DNA of 6,746 nucleotides from Burkholderiales bacterium (GTDB lineage: Bacteria > Pseudomonadota > Gammaproteobacteria > Burkholderiales > Casimicrobiaceae), in assembly GCA_031283405.1 (NCBI GenBank), contig JAITBX010000034.1, positions 1 to 6,746 on the forward strand, in the 5' to 3' direction. Positions 1 to 6,250 of the stretch are shown one piece after another. Position 1 is the first letter of the stretch; the number at the start of each line of letters is the position of its first letter. A program made the translations under genes and the position numbers. The notes under the pieces are model-generated. The model saw nothing but the letters and a program-made list of their open reading frames with translations. It was not told the origin of the DNA and searched no databases.

Positions 1-215
1 AAAAGAAATTAAGTGCAAGTTTGCCGCAGATCAGTACAAGTTGTCCAGTATTTGGCAAAAAAGTAACCCTGCGGCAAGCGGCGGGAAAAAGCAACGAAAA
101 ACTTTCGTCCAGGAAAATAGCCGCGCGGTGGGTGTGGAAAATGAACGGATAATTGGCTGTGGGCGCTTACTTTTCGACCCGCTCGCCCCCCCAGCCGGAA
201 ACAAATTGCCCCCGC
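1..215. other. Non-coding edge region, no gene recognised
   Basis: I see no convincing gene here: the short frames have no recognisable motif and no good ribosome-binding site. Two features stand out. A near-repeat, AGTGCAAGTT (12-21) and AGTACAAGTT (33-42), is spaced 21 bases apart. A perfect 9-bp inverted repeat, TTGCCGCAG (21-29) and CTGCGGCAA (69-77), is separated by 39 bases. Such short spaced repeats could be regulatory sites of a gene to the left or the terminal region of an insertion sequence lying outside the window, but nothing decides between these. Confidence 0.4.
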
Positions 216-250
216 AAAAGCAAGCCGCCCCGTTTTCACGGGGCGGCTTG
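216..250 (-). terminator. Intrinsic terminator of the DUF485-actP operon
   Basis: A perfect 12-bp GC-rich stem (221-232 pairing with 239-250) closes a 6-base loop. Read on the minus strand, the stem is followed directly by CTTTTG, a short U-tract (A run at 216-219 on the plus strand). It lies about 66 bases past the actP stop codon, in the right orientation. On the plus strand the stem is followed by GGGTTAAC, so it should work only for leftward transcription. The U-tract is short, but the stem is very strong. Confidence 0.85.
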
Positions 251-258
251 GGGTTAAC

Positions 259-313
259 GGTTGAAGCCAGGCACAGTCGCCTGCGCCGGAGAAACGCCGG
301 CACAGGCTCAACC
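259..313 (-). other. Structured 3' UTR hairpin after actP
   Basis: Immediately after the actP stop there is a second inverted repeat. The inner stem is GCCTG-C-GCCGG (279-289) against CCGGC-A-CAGGC (297-307), that is 10 paired bases around one mismatch with a 7-base loop. An outer arm, GGTTGA (259-264) against TCAACC (308-313), could extend it, leaving a 14-base bulge on one side. It has no U-tract, so it is not itself a classical terminator. It may protect the mRNA 3' end, or with the terminator beyond it form a 3'-UTR-derived small RNA. The pairing is seen in the sequence; the role is inferred. Confidence 0.55.
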
Positions 314-315
314 AC

Positions 316-2013
316 TCAGTGCGACGCGCCCTTGAACGCACCCAGCCCGGTTTCCGAACGTATCTTCTGATCTTCAAAGTCCTCACGCTCTTTCTTCGCT
401 TGAGCGCTTTGATCGAGCAGAGAGATGATCCAGATGCACACGAACGCCAGAGGCATCGAGAAGATGGCCGGCGAAGCGTAGGGGAACGGCGCGCTACCTT
501 TGGCGTTGCCCAGCGTGGCCTCCCAAACGGCCGGAGACAGCACCGTCATGGTCAGCGCCGAGATCAGGCCGATGAAGCCGCCGATGACCGCGCCTTTGGT
601 CGTGCATCCCTTCCAGAGAATCGAAAGGAACAAGGCCGGGAAGTTGGCCGAAGCCGCGATGGCGAAGGCCAAGCCCACCATGAAGGCAACGTTCTGCTTC
701 TCGAACACGACGCCAAGGAGAATCGCCACGATACCGAGACACACGGTGGTGATCTTGGAAACGCGCAATTCTTCTTGCGAGGTGGCTTTGCCTTTCTTGA
801 TCGCCGAGGCGTACAAGTCGTGCGACACCGCCGAAGCGCCGGAGAGCGTCAACCCCGCAACCACGGCGAGAATCGTCGCAAAGGCCACCGCCGACATGAA
901 GCCGAGGAAGGCGTTGCCGCCAACCGCGTTGGCCAGGTGAACCGCCGCCATGTTGGAGCCGCCTTTCAGAGCGCCTGCCGCGTCGAGGAACTGAGGTTCC
1001 TTGCTGACGAAAACGATGGCGCCGAAGCCGATGATGAAGGTCAAGAGATAGAAATAGCCGATCCACGTCGTCGCCCACATCACGCTCTTGCGCGCCTCTT
1101 TGGCGTTAGGCACGGTGAAGAAGCGCATCAGGATGTGCGGCAGGCCGGCCGTACCGAACATCAGCGCCATCCCCAGAGATATGGCGGAAATGGGGTTGGA
1201 GACGAAACCGCCCGGTCCCATGGTCGAAGCGCTTTTCTTGACATCGATGGCTGCCGAAAAGAGTTTTTCGGGGCTGAAGCCGAAGTTCCACATCACCATG
1301 AACGCCATGAAGGAAGCGCCGCCGAGCAACATACACGCTTTGACGATTTGCACCCACGTCGTCGCGGTCATGCCGCCGAAGAGCACATAAACCATCATCA
1401 GCACACCGACGATAATCACTGCGTAGAGGTAATCCAGACCGAAGAGCAGTTTGATGAGCTGTCCTGCGCCCACCATTTGTGCGATCAGGTAGAACGCCAC
1501 CACGACCAGCGTTCCGGCTGCGGCGAAAACCCGAACCGGAGACTGATTGAAGCGGTAAGCCAGCACGTCGGCGAAGGTGAACCGCCCCAAATTGCGCAGG
1601 CGTTCGGCGATCAGGAAAGTAATGATCGGCCAGCCCACTTGAAAGCCAATGGCGTAAATCAAGCCATCGAAGCCGGACGCCATGACCATCGCGGAAATCC
1701 CCAGAAAGGACGCCGCCGACATGTAGTCGCCGCCGATGGCCAGACCGTTCTGGAAGCCCGTGATGCCGCCGCCGGCGGTATAAAAGTCCGCCGCCGAACG
1801 GGTGCGCGACGCCGCCCATTTGGTGATCCACAGCGTAATCCCGACGAACAGGACGAACATCCCGATGGCTGTCCAGTTAGTCTCCTGCTTTTGTGTTTCC
1901 TCGATTGTGCCGGCTGCCCAGCTCAGTGCGGGCAGAAGCGCCGCCGCCAAAGCGATCGCGCTTGCCGAAAACGCCTTCATGCGCAGGGAAACCCCTTGTT
2001 TTACTGCTCTCAT
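316..2013 (-). CDS. actP: Cation/acetate symporter ActP
   Basis: This is a sodium:solute symporter family (SSS) inner-membrane permease that takes up acetate, and probably glycolate or other short carboxylates, with Na+. The 565-residue product closely follows E. coli ActP (549 aa). Visible landmarks are the SSS core GGDYMSAASFLGIS (residues 94-107), FGTAGLPHILMRFFTV (286-301), GGNAFLGFMSAVAFATILAVVAGLTL split across 365-390, and the C-terminal RSETGLG near 552-558. A hydrophobic leader ending in SWAAG (about 13-35) precedes the first core helix, as in E. coli. The start at 2013 is chosen because GAGGT lies 6 bases upstream and the ATG overlaps the DUF485 stop as ATGA, implying translational coupling. 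An in-frame ATG at 1980 (residue 12, MKAFSA) would give 554 aa, closer to E. coli, but has a poorer ribosome site. The gene appears complete and undamaged and is followed by a strong terminator. Confidence 0.97.
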   Translation of the reverse strand: MRAVKQGVSLRMKAFSASAIALAAALLPALSWAAGTIEETQKQETNWTAIGMFVLFVGITLWITKWAASRTRSAADFYTAGGGITGFQNGLAIGGDYMSAASFLGISAMVMASGFDGLIYAIGFQVGWPIITFLIAERLRNLGRFTFADVLAYRFNQSPVRVFAAAGTLVVVAFYLIAQMVGAGQLIKLLFGLDYLYAVIIVGVLMMVYVLFGGMTATTWVQIVKACMLLGGASFMAFMVMWNFGFSPEKLFSAAIDVKKSASTMGPGGFVSNPISAISLGMALMFGTAGLPHILMRFFTVPNAKEARKSVMWATTWIGYFYLLTFIIGFGAIVFVSKEPQFLDAAGALKGGSNMAAVHLANAVGGNAFLGFMSAVAFATILAVVAGLTLSGASAVSHDLYASAIKKGKATSQEELRVSKITTVCLGIVAILLGVVFEKQNVAFMVGLAFAIAASANFPALFLSILWKGCTTKGAVIGGFIGLISALTMTVLSPAVWEATLGNAKGSAPFPYASPAIFSMPLAFVCIWIISLLDQSAQAKKEREDFEDQKIRSETGLGAFKGASH

Positions 2014-2324
2014 GACTTCACCTCTTTTTCAAGAACTTCCTTCACCATTTGATCAAATTCACGATTGGCTTTATTGACGTAAATTGCAGTCAAAACAATC
2101 GTCAACACGATAACGCCGAACCCTGCGGGACTCCCCCAGGTTGTGTACCACCCTTCGGCGACCGGTGTCGCAAACAGCGATTTATCGAACGCGATGATCC
2201 CGATAAACCCATAGTAAGCTACAAGCACTACGATGGTCAGCCACCACCCAAGAGTATTGCGCGTTTTGAGCAAACGCTGATACTGAGGGTTTTGCCGAAT
2301 CCGTTGAGTCAGTTCTGAGGCCAT
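2010..2324 (-). CDS. yjcH: DUF485 family inner-membrane protein (YjcH-like)
   Basis: This is a small membrane protein of 104 residues, the usual length for DUF485. It has two hydrophobic segments, about residues 25-46 (GWWLTIVVLVAYYGFIGIIAF) and 66-84, joined by a loop containing the family-type FATPV and WGSPAGFG stretches. The C-terminus is charged (NKANREFDQMVKEV). In E. coli the homologue YjcH sits between acs and actP. Here it is the first gene of the pair and overlaps actP by 4 bases, so the two are almost certainly co-expressed. The biochemical role of DUF485 is not firmly established; an accessory role for the permease is inferred from its persistent linkage. The start is secured by AAGGAGG, 5 bases before the ATG. 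No acs gene lies next to it, unlike the E. coli arrangement. Confidence 0.93.
   Translation of the reverse strand: MASELTQRIRQNPQYQRLLKTRNTLGWWLTIVVLVAYYGFIGIIAFDKSLFATPVAEGWYTTWGSPAGFGVIVLTIVLTAIYVNKANREFDQMVKEVLEKEVKS
2020..2024 (-). promoter_or_regulatory. actP ribosome-binding site
   Basis: GAGGT on the minus strand lies 6 bases before the ATG at 2013 and inside the last codons of the DUF485 gene. It favours the longer, coupled actP start over the internal ATG at 1980, which has only an AGGGG about 11 bases away. Confidence 0.75.
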
Positions 2325-2329
2325 TTGTT

Positions 2330-2336
2330 CCTCCTT
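2330..2336 (-). promoter_or_regulatory. Consensus ribosome-binding site of the DUF485 gene
   Basis: AAGGAGG on the minus strand, with 5 bases to the ATG at 2324, is a full match to the anti-Shine-Dalgarno complement. It implies strong initiation for the first gene of the acetate-uptake pair and fixes its start. Confidence 0.85.
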
Positions 2337-2444
2337 GTGGATAATGAGTTAACCCGCGCCTAGATTAACAGCTTTTTCAAAAGTCGCTGCAATTAAAAAA
2401 ACGGCCATAATAAGCGTGGAGCGGTTGTTGCATTCGGGAGACAA

Positions 2445-2474
2445 ATTATAACGAGATTGTTGCTTGATTGAGAA
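2445..2474 (-). promoter_or_regulatory. Sigma70-like promoter for DUF485-actP
   Basis: On the minus strand a perfect -10 hexamer TATAAT (2445-2450) is preceded by TTCTCA (2469-2474; four of six match TTGACA) with an 18-base spacer. Transcription would begin near 2438 and leave a leader of about 113 bases before the DUF485 start. The weak -35 and slightly long spacer suit an activator-dependent promoter, as expected for acetate uptake genes. I did not find a convincing CRP half-site pair or a sigma54 -24/-12 element. Confidence 0.6.
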
Positions 2475-2490
2475 AATATTTTGAGAAAAT
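2468..2490. repeat. Tandem 10-bp repeat at the -35 region
   Basis: TTGAGAAAAT occurs twice, perfectly, at 2468-2477 and 2481-2490, separated by ATT. The first copy overlaps the predicted -35 box and the second lies directly upstream of it. The junction also forms the palindrome AAAATATTTT (2473-2482). The placement suits a dimeric or tandemly bound regulator contacting RNA polymerase. No known regulator site is recognised. Confidence 0.5.
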
Positions 2491-2678
2491 TAGCCCCATC
2501 TCGGAAGTGGTTTATTGTCGCGGATTTTCGCCGGAAAAGGCAGCAATACCCCTTTTCGTAAAACAGCTTTCGCGCGTGGGCTTTCGATGAATGTTATAGA
2601 TTGTAATAATGCGTGCAGGCGCTTACTGCCGTTACTGCGGGCGGCGGCAGAATCCTTTGCAATTCAATATGGAGCGCG

Positions 2679-3419
2679 CTATTCAAAATCGCCCTGACCG
2701 AGCCGGCTGGGTGGTGGTGGCGGCGGCGGCGGCAACGCGCTGCCGGTTTCCGGAGGTTTGTCCGAAACGCTGGAAGAAGAAACCGGCGCCAACGCCGGCG
2801 ATTCGCTGTGTCCCCGCGCTTGCAGCGCCAGATACATCATTCCGACCGTGATGGCGTCGTTCATCGCGTCATGCCGAGGCAGCGCGGGAATATGAAGATT
2901 CTTGATGATCGTTTCCCAGCTCAGGTCGATGTAGCCGTCCGGATAATCGGCAAAGCGCCAATCGTAATAATGACCGGACACTTCGACTTCATGGTTGGGC
3001 AACGCCGCTCCCAGTATCGGCTTGAGATGTTTGTTCAACACCGCAATATCATATTGCAAGTAATAGCCCAGCAAGGTTCTGCCGCCGGTGAAACGAAGAA
3101 ATTTTTCCAGCGCCTCTTCGAGCGGCAAGCCGGCGTCGAAATCGCGCGGGCGCAAGCCGTGCACGCGGATATTTTCGTGATCGAGCGCCCGCTGCGGTTT
3201 TATCAAGGTGTAAAACGCATCGCTGGTGCGCAAGCGATTGCCTTCGATGCGAACCGCCGCGATCGACAAAATTTCGGCTTCCTTGACTTTGAGCGAAGAG
3301 GTTTCGCAGTCGATGCTGACCAACGCCCCGTCGTCCTCGCTCAACAAGGGGCGATAGGCTTCTTTCAGATGGCGCAATCGCCAAAGACGCCGCCAGCTTT
3401 GCCACAGTTTTCCCGGCAT
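2679..3419 (-). CDS. DEDDh-type 3'-5' exonuclease (DnaQ/PolC epsilon-like)
   Basis: This is a predicted 3'-5' exonuclease of the RNase H-like DnaQ superfamily, 246 residues. Exo I is SIDCETSSL with D37 and E39. Exo II is near GYYLQYDIAVLNKHL with D124. Exo III is RHDAMNDAITVGMMYL with H183 and D188. All four acidic metal ligands and the general-base histidine are therefore present and the enzyme should be active. A basic, Trp/Arg-rich N-terminus (MPGKLWQSWRRLWRLRHLKE) precedes the fold. After about residue 200 comes a disordered Ser/Pro-rich tail with eight consecutive prolines (230-237). The ATG lies one base after the stop of the upstream CBS/DUF294 gene, with only a weak AGG ahead of it, so translation is likely coupled. 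Too short and divergent to be the replicative epsilon subunit itself; the substrate (DNA, RNA or oligonucleotides) is unknown. Exonucleases of this type recur beside actP loci. Confidence 0.92.
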   Translation of the reverse strand: MPGKLWQSWRRLWRLRHLKEAYRPLLSEDDGALVSIDCETSSLKVKEAEILSIAAVRIEGNRLRTSDAFYTLIKPQRALDHENIRVHGLRPRDFDAGLPLEEALEKFLRFTGGRTLLGYYLQYDIAVLNKHLKPILGAALPNHEVEVSGHYYDWRFADYPDGYIDLSWETIIKNLHIPALPRHDAMNDAITVGMMYLALQARGHSESPALAPVSSSSVSDKPPETGSALPPPPPPPPSRLGQGDFE

Positions 3420-3420
3420 C

Positions 3421-5232
3421 TCAAAACCTGTCGAGTTGATAACGCTGGTTGATCGTTTGCTTGAACCGCTTCACCACCAGCAGCGCGTCTTTCAGCAAAT
3501 CCTTGTCGCGCATATTCAGCGACGCCGTGTCGATCTCGTTGGTCAGTTTTTTCTTGCCTCGCAAAAGCTCCAGCCCGGCGTTCAGCCGCAAGTGCATGAG
3601 AAACGCCAACGATTCCGAAATATCGTCCGCCGGCGCTCGCTTCAAAATGCCTTTTGACACCAGCGCTTCGAGCCGGTCGAACGTGTTGGTCGCCATGATG
3701 TTCATTTCCAGCGCCAAGATACGAATGCCGTGCACCAACGGAAAGATGCCGGCCTTTTTGAGATCCAGCCGCACATTTTCTTCGCGGTTGAGCAGTTGCC
3801 ACCAGAAACCGCCGTCGGCTTTCTGATTCGGAAATTGCTCGATGGGAAGCGCCATCCGCGAGAACCAGGTGGCGTCGTCGGACAAGCCGGCGCGCAAGGC
3901 GTCGCGGCACACCGGCAGCCACGACGCCGGCCCCGAAATCGTTTCGGCGTCGAGGAAAATGGCCAGATTCATCAACGCTTCGCCCTGCGATTGCCAAGCC
4001 CAATCCTGCAACACACGAATCCAGTTTTGCGTCGTGTGTCGCCATTCTTTCCGGCTCACCATGATGCCGCCCGGGCAAAGCGGATAACCCAACCGCAACA
4101 TTTGCTCGGTGAAATGGTCGGCAGCTTGCGCCACATCGTCTTCATTCTGACCGTCGCCGACGATCAAGGCGTTATCCTGATCGGTTTTCAGAATTTGCTC
4201 GCCGCGCCCTTCCGATCCCAACGCCAGCAACGCGCAACCGGCAAAAACGGCGGGCGGCGCCACCATTTGCCACAAACGCGCCATCAAGCGCGTGCTCAAC
4301 ACCTGAATCAAACGCGCCAACTGCGGCATCTTCATGCCTTGCGTCGCCAGCGATTCGACCAGCGCATCCATGTCGCGCGCCACTTTGGCGAGATCGCCGA
4401 CGTTTGTCGCCATCTCCAATTGCTGCGAAATCAAATGCGAGTGGTTGGAAAAATAAGAGAGAAGATCAATCTGCGCCAGCGTGCCGACCGGCGCGCCTTT
4501 TTCTGTGACAACGATGCGATGAATGTTTTTTCGCGTCATCAGCAGCATGGCGTTGAAAAGATAATCTTCCTTGTCGCAACTCAAGAGGGAAAACTGCGCG
4601 CGATCTTTCACCGGCGTGTCGCCGGGAACGGCGGTCGCCACGATGTCGCGAAAATCGCTCGTGGTAAAAATCCCCGTCTTGTCGCCGTCGCGCACGAGAA
4701 GCGAGCGGCAACGCTGCTCCTTCATGAGCCGCGCTGCGCCGACGATAGTCTCGACGGCGTCAACGAATACCGGCGGGCGAAAACCGGCGTCGCTGATTTT
4801 CGCCGTAAAAAGATTTTGCCATTCCTGCCGATCCCGCTTCTGCGCCAATTGCCCGAATTTGTCGGAAACCGTCGCAAAAAAATACGCGCCGAATGCCGGG
4901 TTCTTGTCGGTCAGCGCGAGCACTTCCTGCCTCGGAAAAGCGCACAACAACGCTTCTTCGTGAGCTTCAAATTTGTGGAACGTTTTGCCGGTGGCCAGCG
5001 CGCGGCAATCGAAAGTTTCATATTCACCATAGACGCCGACGATCTCCTCGCCCGCCATCTCGCGCACGAGTCCCTTCAAGACCAGATAAAGCGAATCCAC
5101 CGCGCCGCCAACCTGAAGAATTTCCTGATCGTCGCAAAAGAAAAAAACATCGGCAGAATCCGACAACGCTTGCGCCTCTGCCGGCGTCAGCAGATCAAAC
5201 GGGGGGTGCGACAGATCAAAACGGGTTGCCAT
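3421..5232 (-). CDS. cNMP-like/CBS/DUF294 nucleotidyltransferase-like signalling protein
   Basis: This is a cytoplasmic multidomain protein of 603 residues. Domains in order: a cyclic-nucleotide-binding-like cupin (about 15-115); a tandem CBS pair (about 150-265, with LLVRDGDKTGIFTTSDFRD and HRIVVTEKGAPVGTLAQIDLL marking the two repeats); a DUF294 GlnD-like nucleotidyltransferase domain with GSEGRGEQ (340-346 region) and TDQDNALI (350-357), where D351 and D353 are the likely metal ligands; and a helical DUF294 C-terminal domain (about 465-600). The cupin's phosphate-binding cassette, VYGEYETFDCRALATGK, departs from the canonical cAMP form, so the ligand may not be cAMP. The ATG at 5232 is chosen because GGAG lies a few bases upstream and a promoter lies beyond it; the frame stays open to 5367 but that extension would contain the promoter. 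Likely a sensor that modifies a protein or nucleotide; its target is unknown. Confidence 0.93.
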   Translation of the reverse strand: MATRFDLSHPPFDLLTPAEAQALSDSADVFFFCDDQEILQVGGAVDSLYLVLKGLVREMAGEEIVGVYGEYETFDCRALATGKTFHKFEAHEEALLCAFPRQEVLALTDKNPAFGAYFFATVSDKFGQLAQKRDRQEWQNLFTAKISDAGFRPPVFVDAVETIVGAARLMKEQRCRSLLVRDGDKTGIFTTSDFRDIVATAVPGDTPVKDRAQFSLLSCDKEDYLFNAMLLMTRKNIHRIVVTEKGAPVGTLAQIDLLSYFSNHSHLISQQLEMATNVGDLAKVARDMDALVESLATQGMKMPQLARLIQVLSTRLMARLWQMVAPPAVFAGCALLALGSEGRGEQILKTDQDNALIVGDGQNEDDVAQAADHFTEQMLRLGYPLCPGGIMVSRKEWRHTTQNWIRVLQDWAWQSQGEALMNLAIFLDAETISGPASWLPVCRDALRAGLSDDATWFSRMALPIEQFPNQKADGGFWWQLLNREENVRLDLKKAGIFPLVHGIRILALEMNIMATNTFDRLEALVSKGILKRAPADDISESLAFLMHLRLNAGLELLRGKKKLTNEIDTASLNMRDKDLLKDALLVVKRFKQTINQRYQLDRF

Positions 5233-5238
5233 GACCGA

Positions 5239-5243
5239 TCTCC
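5239..5243 (-). promoter_or_regulatory. Ribosome-binding site fixing the CBS/DUF294 start
   Basis: GGAGA on the minus strand is 6 bases before the ATG at 5232. It supports this start over the upstream in-frame ATG at 5367, whose 45-residue extension does not resemble the family. Confidence 0.75.
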
Positions 5244-5289
5244 AAAACGAAACGCCGCAGGTGATGAGCGAAATACAACCTGCCGGATC

Positions 5290-5320
5290 ATTATATTTCA
5301 GGATTCTTCTTTCTTGTAAA
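5290..5320 (-). promoter_or_regulatory. Sigma70-like promoter of the CBS/DUF294-exonuclease unit
   Basis: On the minus strand TATAAT (5290-5295) is preceded by TTTACA (5315-5320; five of six match TTGACA) with a 19-base spacer, longer than optimal. Transcription would begin near 5283, giving a leader of about 50 bases. Around and just after that start, CCGCAGGT (5255-5262) and ACCTGCCGG (5278-5286) can pair with one bulged base, so the leader may form a hairpin upstream of the ribosome site. The hexamers are seen directly; activity is inferred. Confidence 0.55.
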
Positions 5321-5488
5321 TAAGTTGCGGAAGCGGAATGCCATTTTTTTGCGATTGCGGCTTTCAACTGCTGACGCCAAAGCAGCCATCCCCCCTCCCT
5401 TGCGAGAGAGGAACCGAGAATAAAGGGAGTATGCTTAATCTAAAAACGCTTTATACTTCGCCCAACCGTCAAAGACGAGTAATTTCCC

Positions 5489-6223
5489 ATGAAAAAACGA
5501 ACAGCAACACTCATCGCCGCATTCCTGACTGCACTCATGGCCGCCTCGGCATCGAACGCCGGAGCGGCCGCTCCGAAGGAAAGCGCCCGTTCAAAAGCAG
5601 CGATCGCGCGAGTGACGCCGAGCTTGCAACAAGCGCTGGCAAAAAAGAAGCTGGGCTTGGGCGCGCCGGTTTTCATTCGGATATTCAAGGAATCGAAAGA
5701 ACTGGAAGTGTGGATGCGCGCAGGAAATTCCGACGGGCGCTATGCGCTGTTCAAAACGTATCCGATCTGTACCTATTCGGGCAAGCTCGGCCCCAAACTG
5801 AAAGTGGGCGATTGGCAAGCGCCCGAAGGTTTTTATCGAGTTGCGGCGTCACAGATGAATCCGTACAGCAATTATCATCTGTCGTTCGATCTGGGTTATC
5901 CGAACGCTTATGATCGCGCGCAACAACGCACCGGCAGCGCGTTGATGGTGCATGGGAATTGCGTATCCATCGGCTGCTACGCGATGACCGACGGCGGCAT
6001 CGAAGAAATTTACGCGCTGGTCGATGCAGCGTTGCGCGGCGGACAACCGGCGTTCGACGTTCACGTGTTTCCCTTCCGATTGACCGACGAAGCGCTGGCG
6101 TCGTACAAAACGCATCGCTGGCACGATTTCTGGAAGGAATTGAAACAAGGCTACGACGCTTTTGAAAAAACACGCACGCCGCCGGCGATTGCCGTGCGCA
6201 ACAAACATTACGTCGTGCAGTAG
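5489..6223 (+). CDS. dpaA: YafK-family L,D-transpeptidase-fold protein (DpaA/LdtF-like)
   Basis: This is a secreted YkuD-fold enzyme of 244 residues, nearly the length of E. coli YafK (DpaA/LdtF, 246 aa). The E. coli protein is reported to detach Braun lipoprotein from peptidoglycan rather than make 3-3 cross-links. Residues 1-26 form a signal peptide (KKR, hydrophobic core, then ASNA-G). The mature part carries KVGDWQAPEGFY (105-116), GYPNAYDRA (136-144) and the catalytic motif HGNCVSIGC (155-163), with H155, S160, G162 and nucleophile C163. The C-terminal GYDAFEKTRTPPAIAV matches the YafK-type tail, which argues for this subfamily over ErfK/YbiS-type transpeptidases. The Shine-Dalgarno is poor (only GAG about 12 bases upstream), but no better in-frame start exists. 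It is divergent from the CBS gene and convergent with the kinase, so it is probably monocistronic. Whether the host has Lpp-like protein is not visible here. Confidence 0.94.
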   Translation: MKKRTATLIAAFLTALMAASASNAGAAAPKESARSKAAIARVTPSLQQALAKKKLGLGAPVFIRIFKESKELEVWMRAGNSDGRYALFKTYPICTYSGKLGPKLKVGDWQAPEGFYRVAASQMNPYSNYHLSFDLGYPNAYDRAQQRTGSALMVHGNCVSIGCYAMTDGGIEEIYALVDAALRGGQPAFDVHVFPFRLTDEALASYKTHRWHDFWKELKQGYDAFEKTRTPPAIAVRNKHYVVQ

Positions 6224-6250
6224 GCAGCGCTCTCGGCGTTTCGCATCAAC

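Larger units (their letters stand above)
2325..2678. other. Intergenic regulatory region between exonuclease and DUF485 genes
   Basis: This 354-base gap has no convincing gene. The part nearest the DUF485 gene (about 2341-2520) is clearly AT-richer than the flanking coding DNA and holds the promoter and repeat listed separately. The distal part has two modest inverted repeats: GAAAAGG/CCTTTTC (2534-2540 and 2551-2557, 10-base loop), and a CTGCCG/CGGCAG pair within about 2625-2650 just past the exonuclease stop. Neither is followed by a U-tract on the minus strand, so I cannot call a good terminator for the exonuclease unit, and some read-through into the acetate genes is possible. Confidence 0.6.

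Noticed and set aside
319..2052. A 577-residue open frame on the plus strand opposite actP
   Set aside because: It is rich in Arg, His and Gln with no hydrophobic core or domain, as expected for the antisense frame of a GC-rich gene; the minus-strand ActP match is unambiguous.
2534..2557. GAAAAGG/CCTTTTC hairpin as a terminator of the exonuclease unit
   Set aside because: It has seven AT-rich pairs, a 10-base loop and no U-tract on either strand, so it is too weak to call.
2515..2851. Short plus-strand frames in the intergenic region and over the exonuclease tail
   Set aside because: They lack a ribosome site and recognisable motifs, and part of their length is the translated complement of the proline tract.
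3730..5319. A 529-residue open frame on the plus strand opposite the CBS/DUF294 gene
   Set aside because: Its composition is low-complexity Arg/Gln/His antisense sequence, while the opposite strand carries clear CBS and NTase motifs.
5233..5367. N-terminal extension of the CBS/DUF294 gene to the ATG at 5367
   Set aside because: The 45 extra residues resemble no family sequence, contain the predicted -10 and -35 boxes, and the ATG at 5232 has a proper ribosome site.
5388..5412. C-rich then GAGAGG-rich stretch resembling a degenerate intergenic repeat
   Set aside because: The potential stem is short and mismatched and no second copy is present in the window.
5452..5457. TATACT as a -10 box for the L,D-transpeptidase-fold gene
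   Set aside because: No acceptable -35 hexamer lies 15-19 bases upstream, so I do not list it as a promoter, though it may belong to an activator-dependent one.
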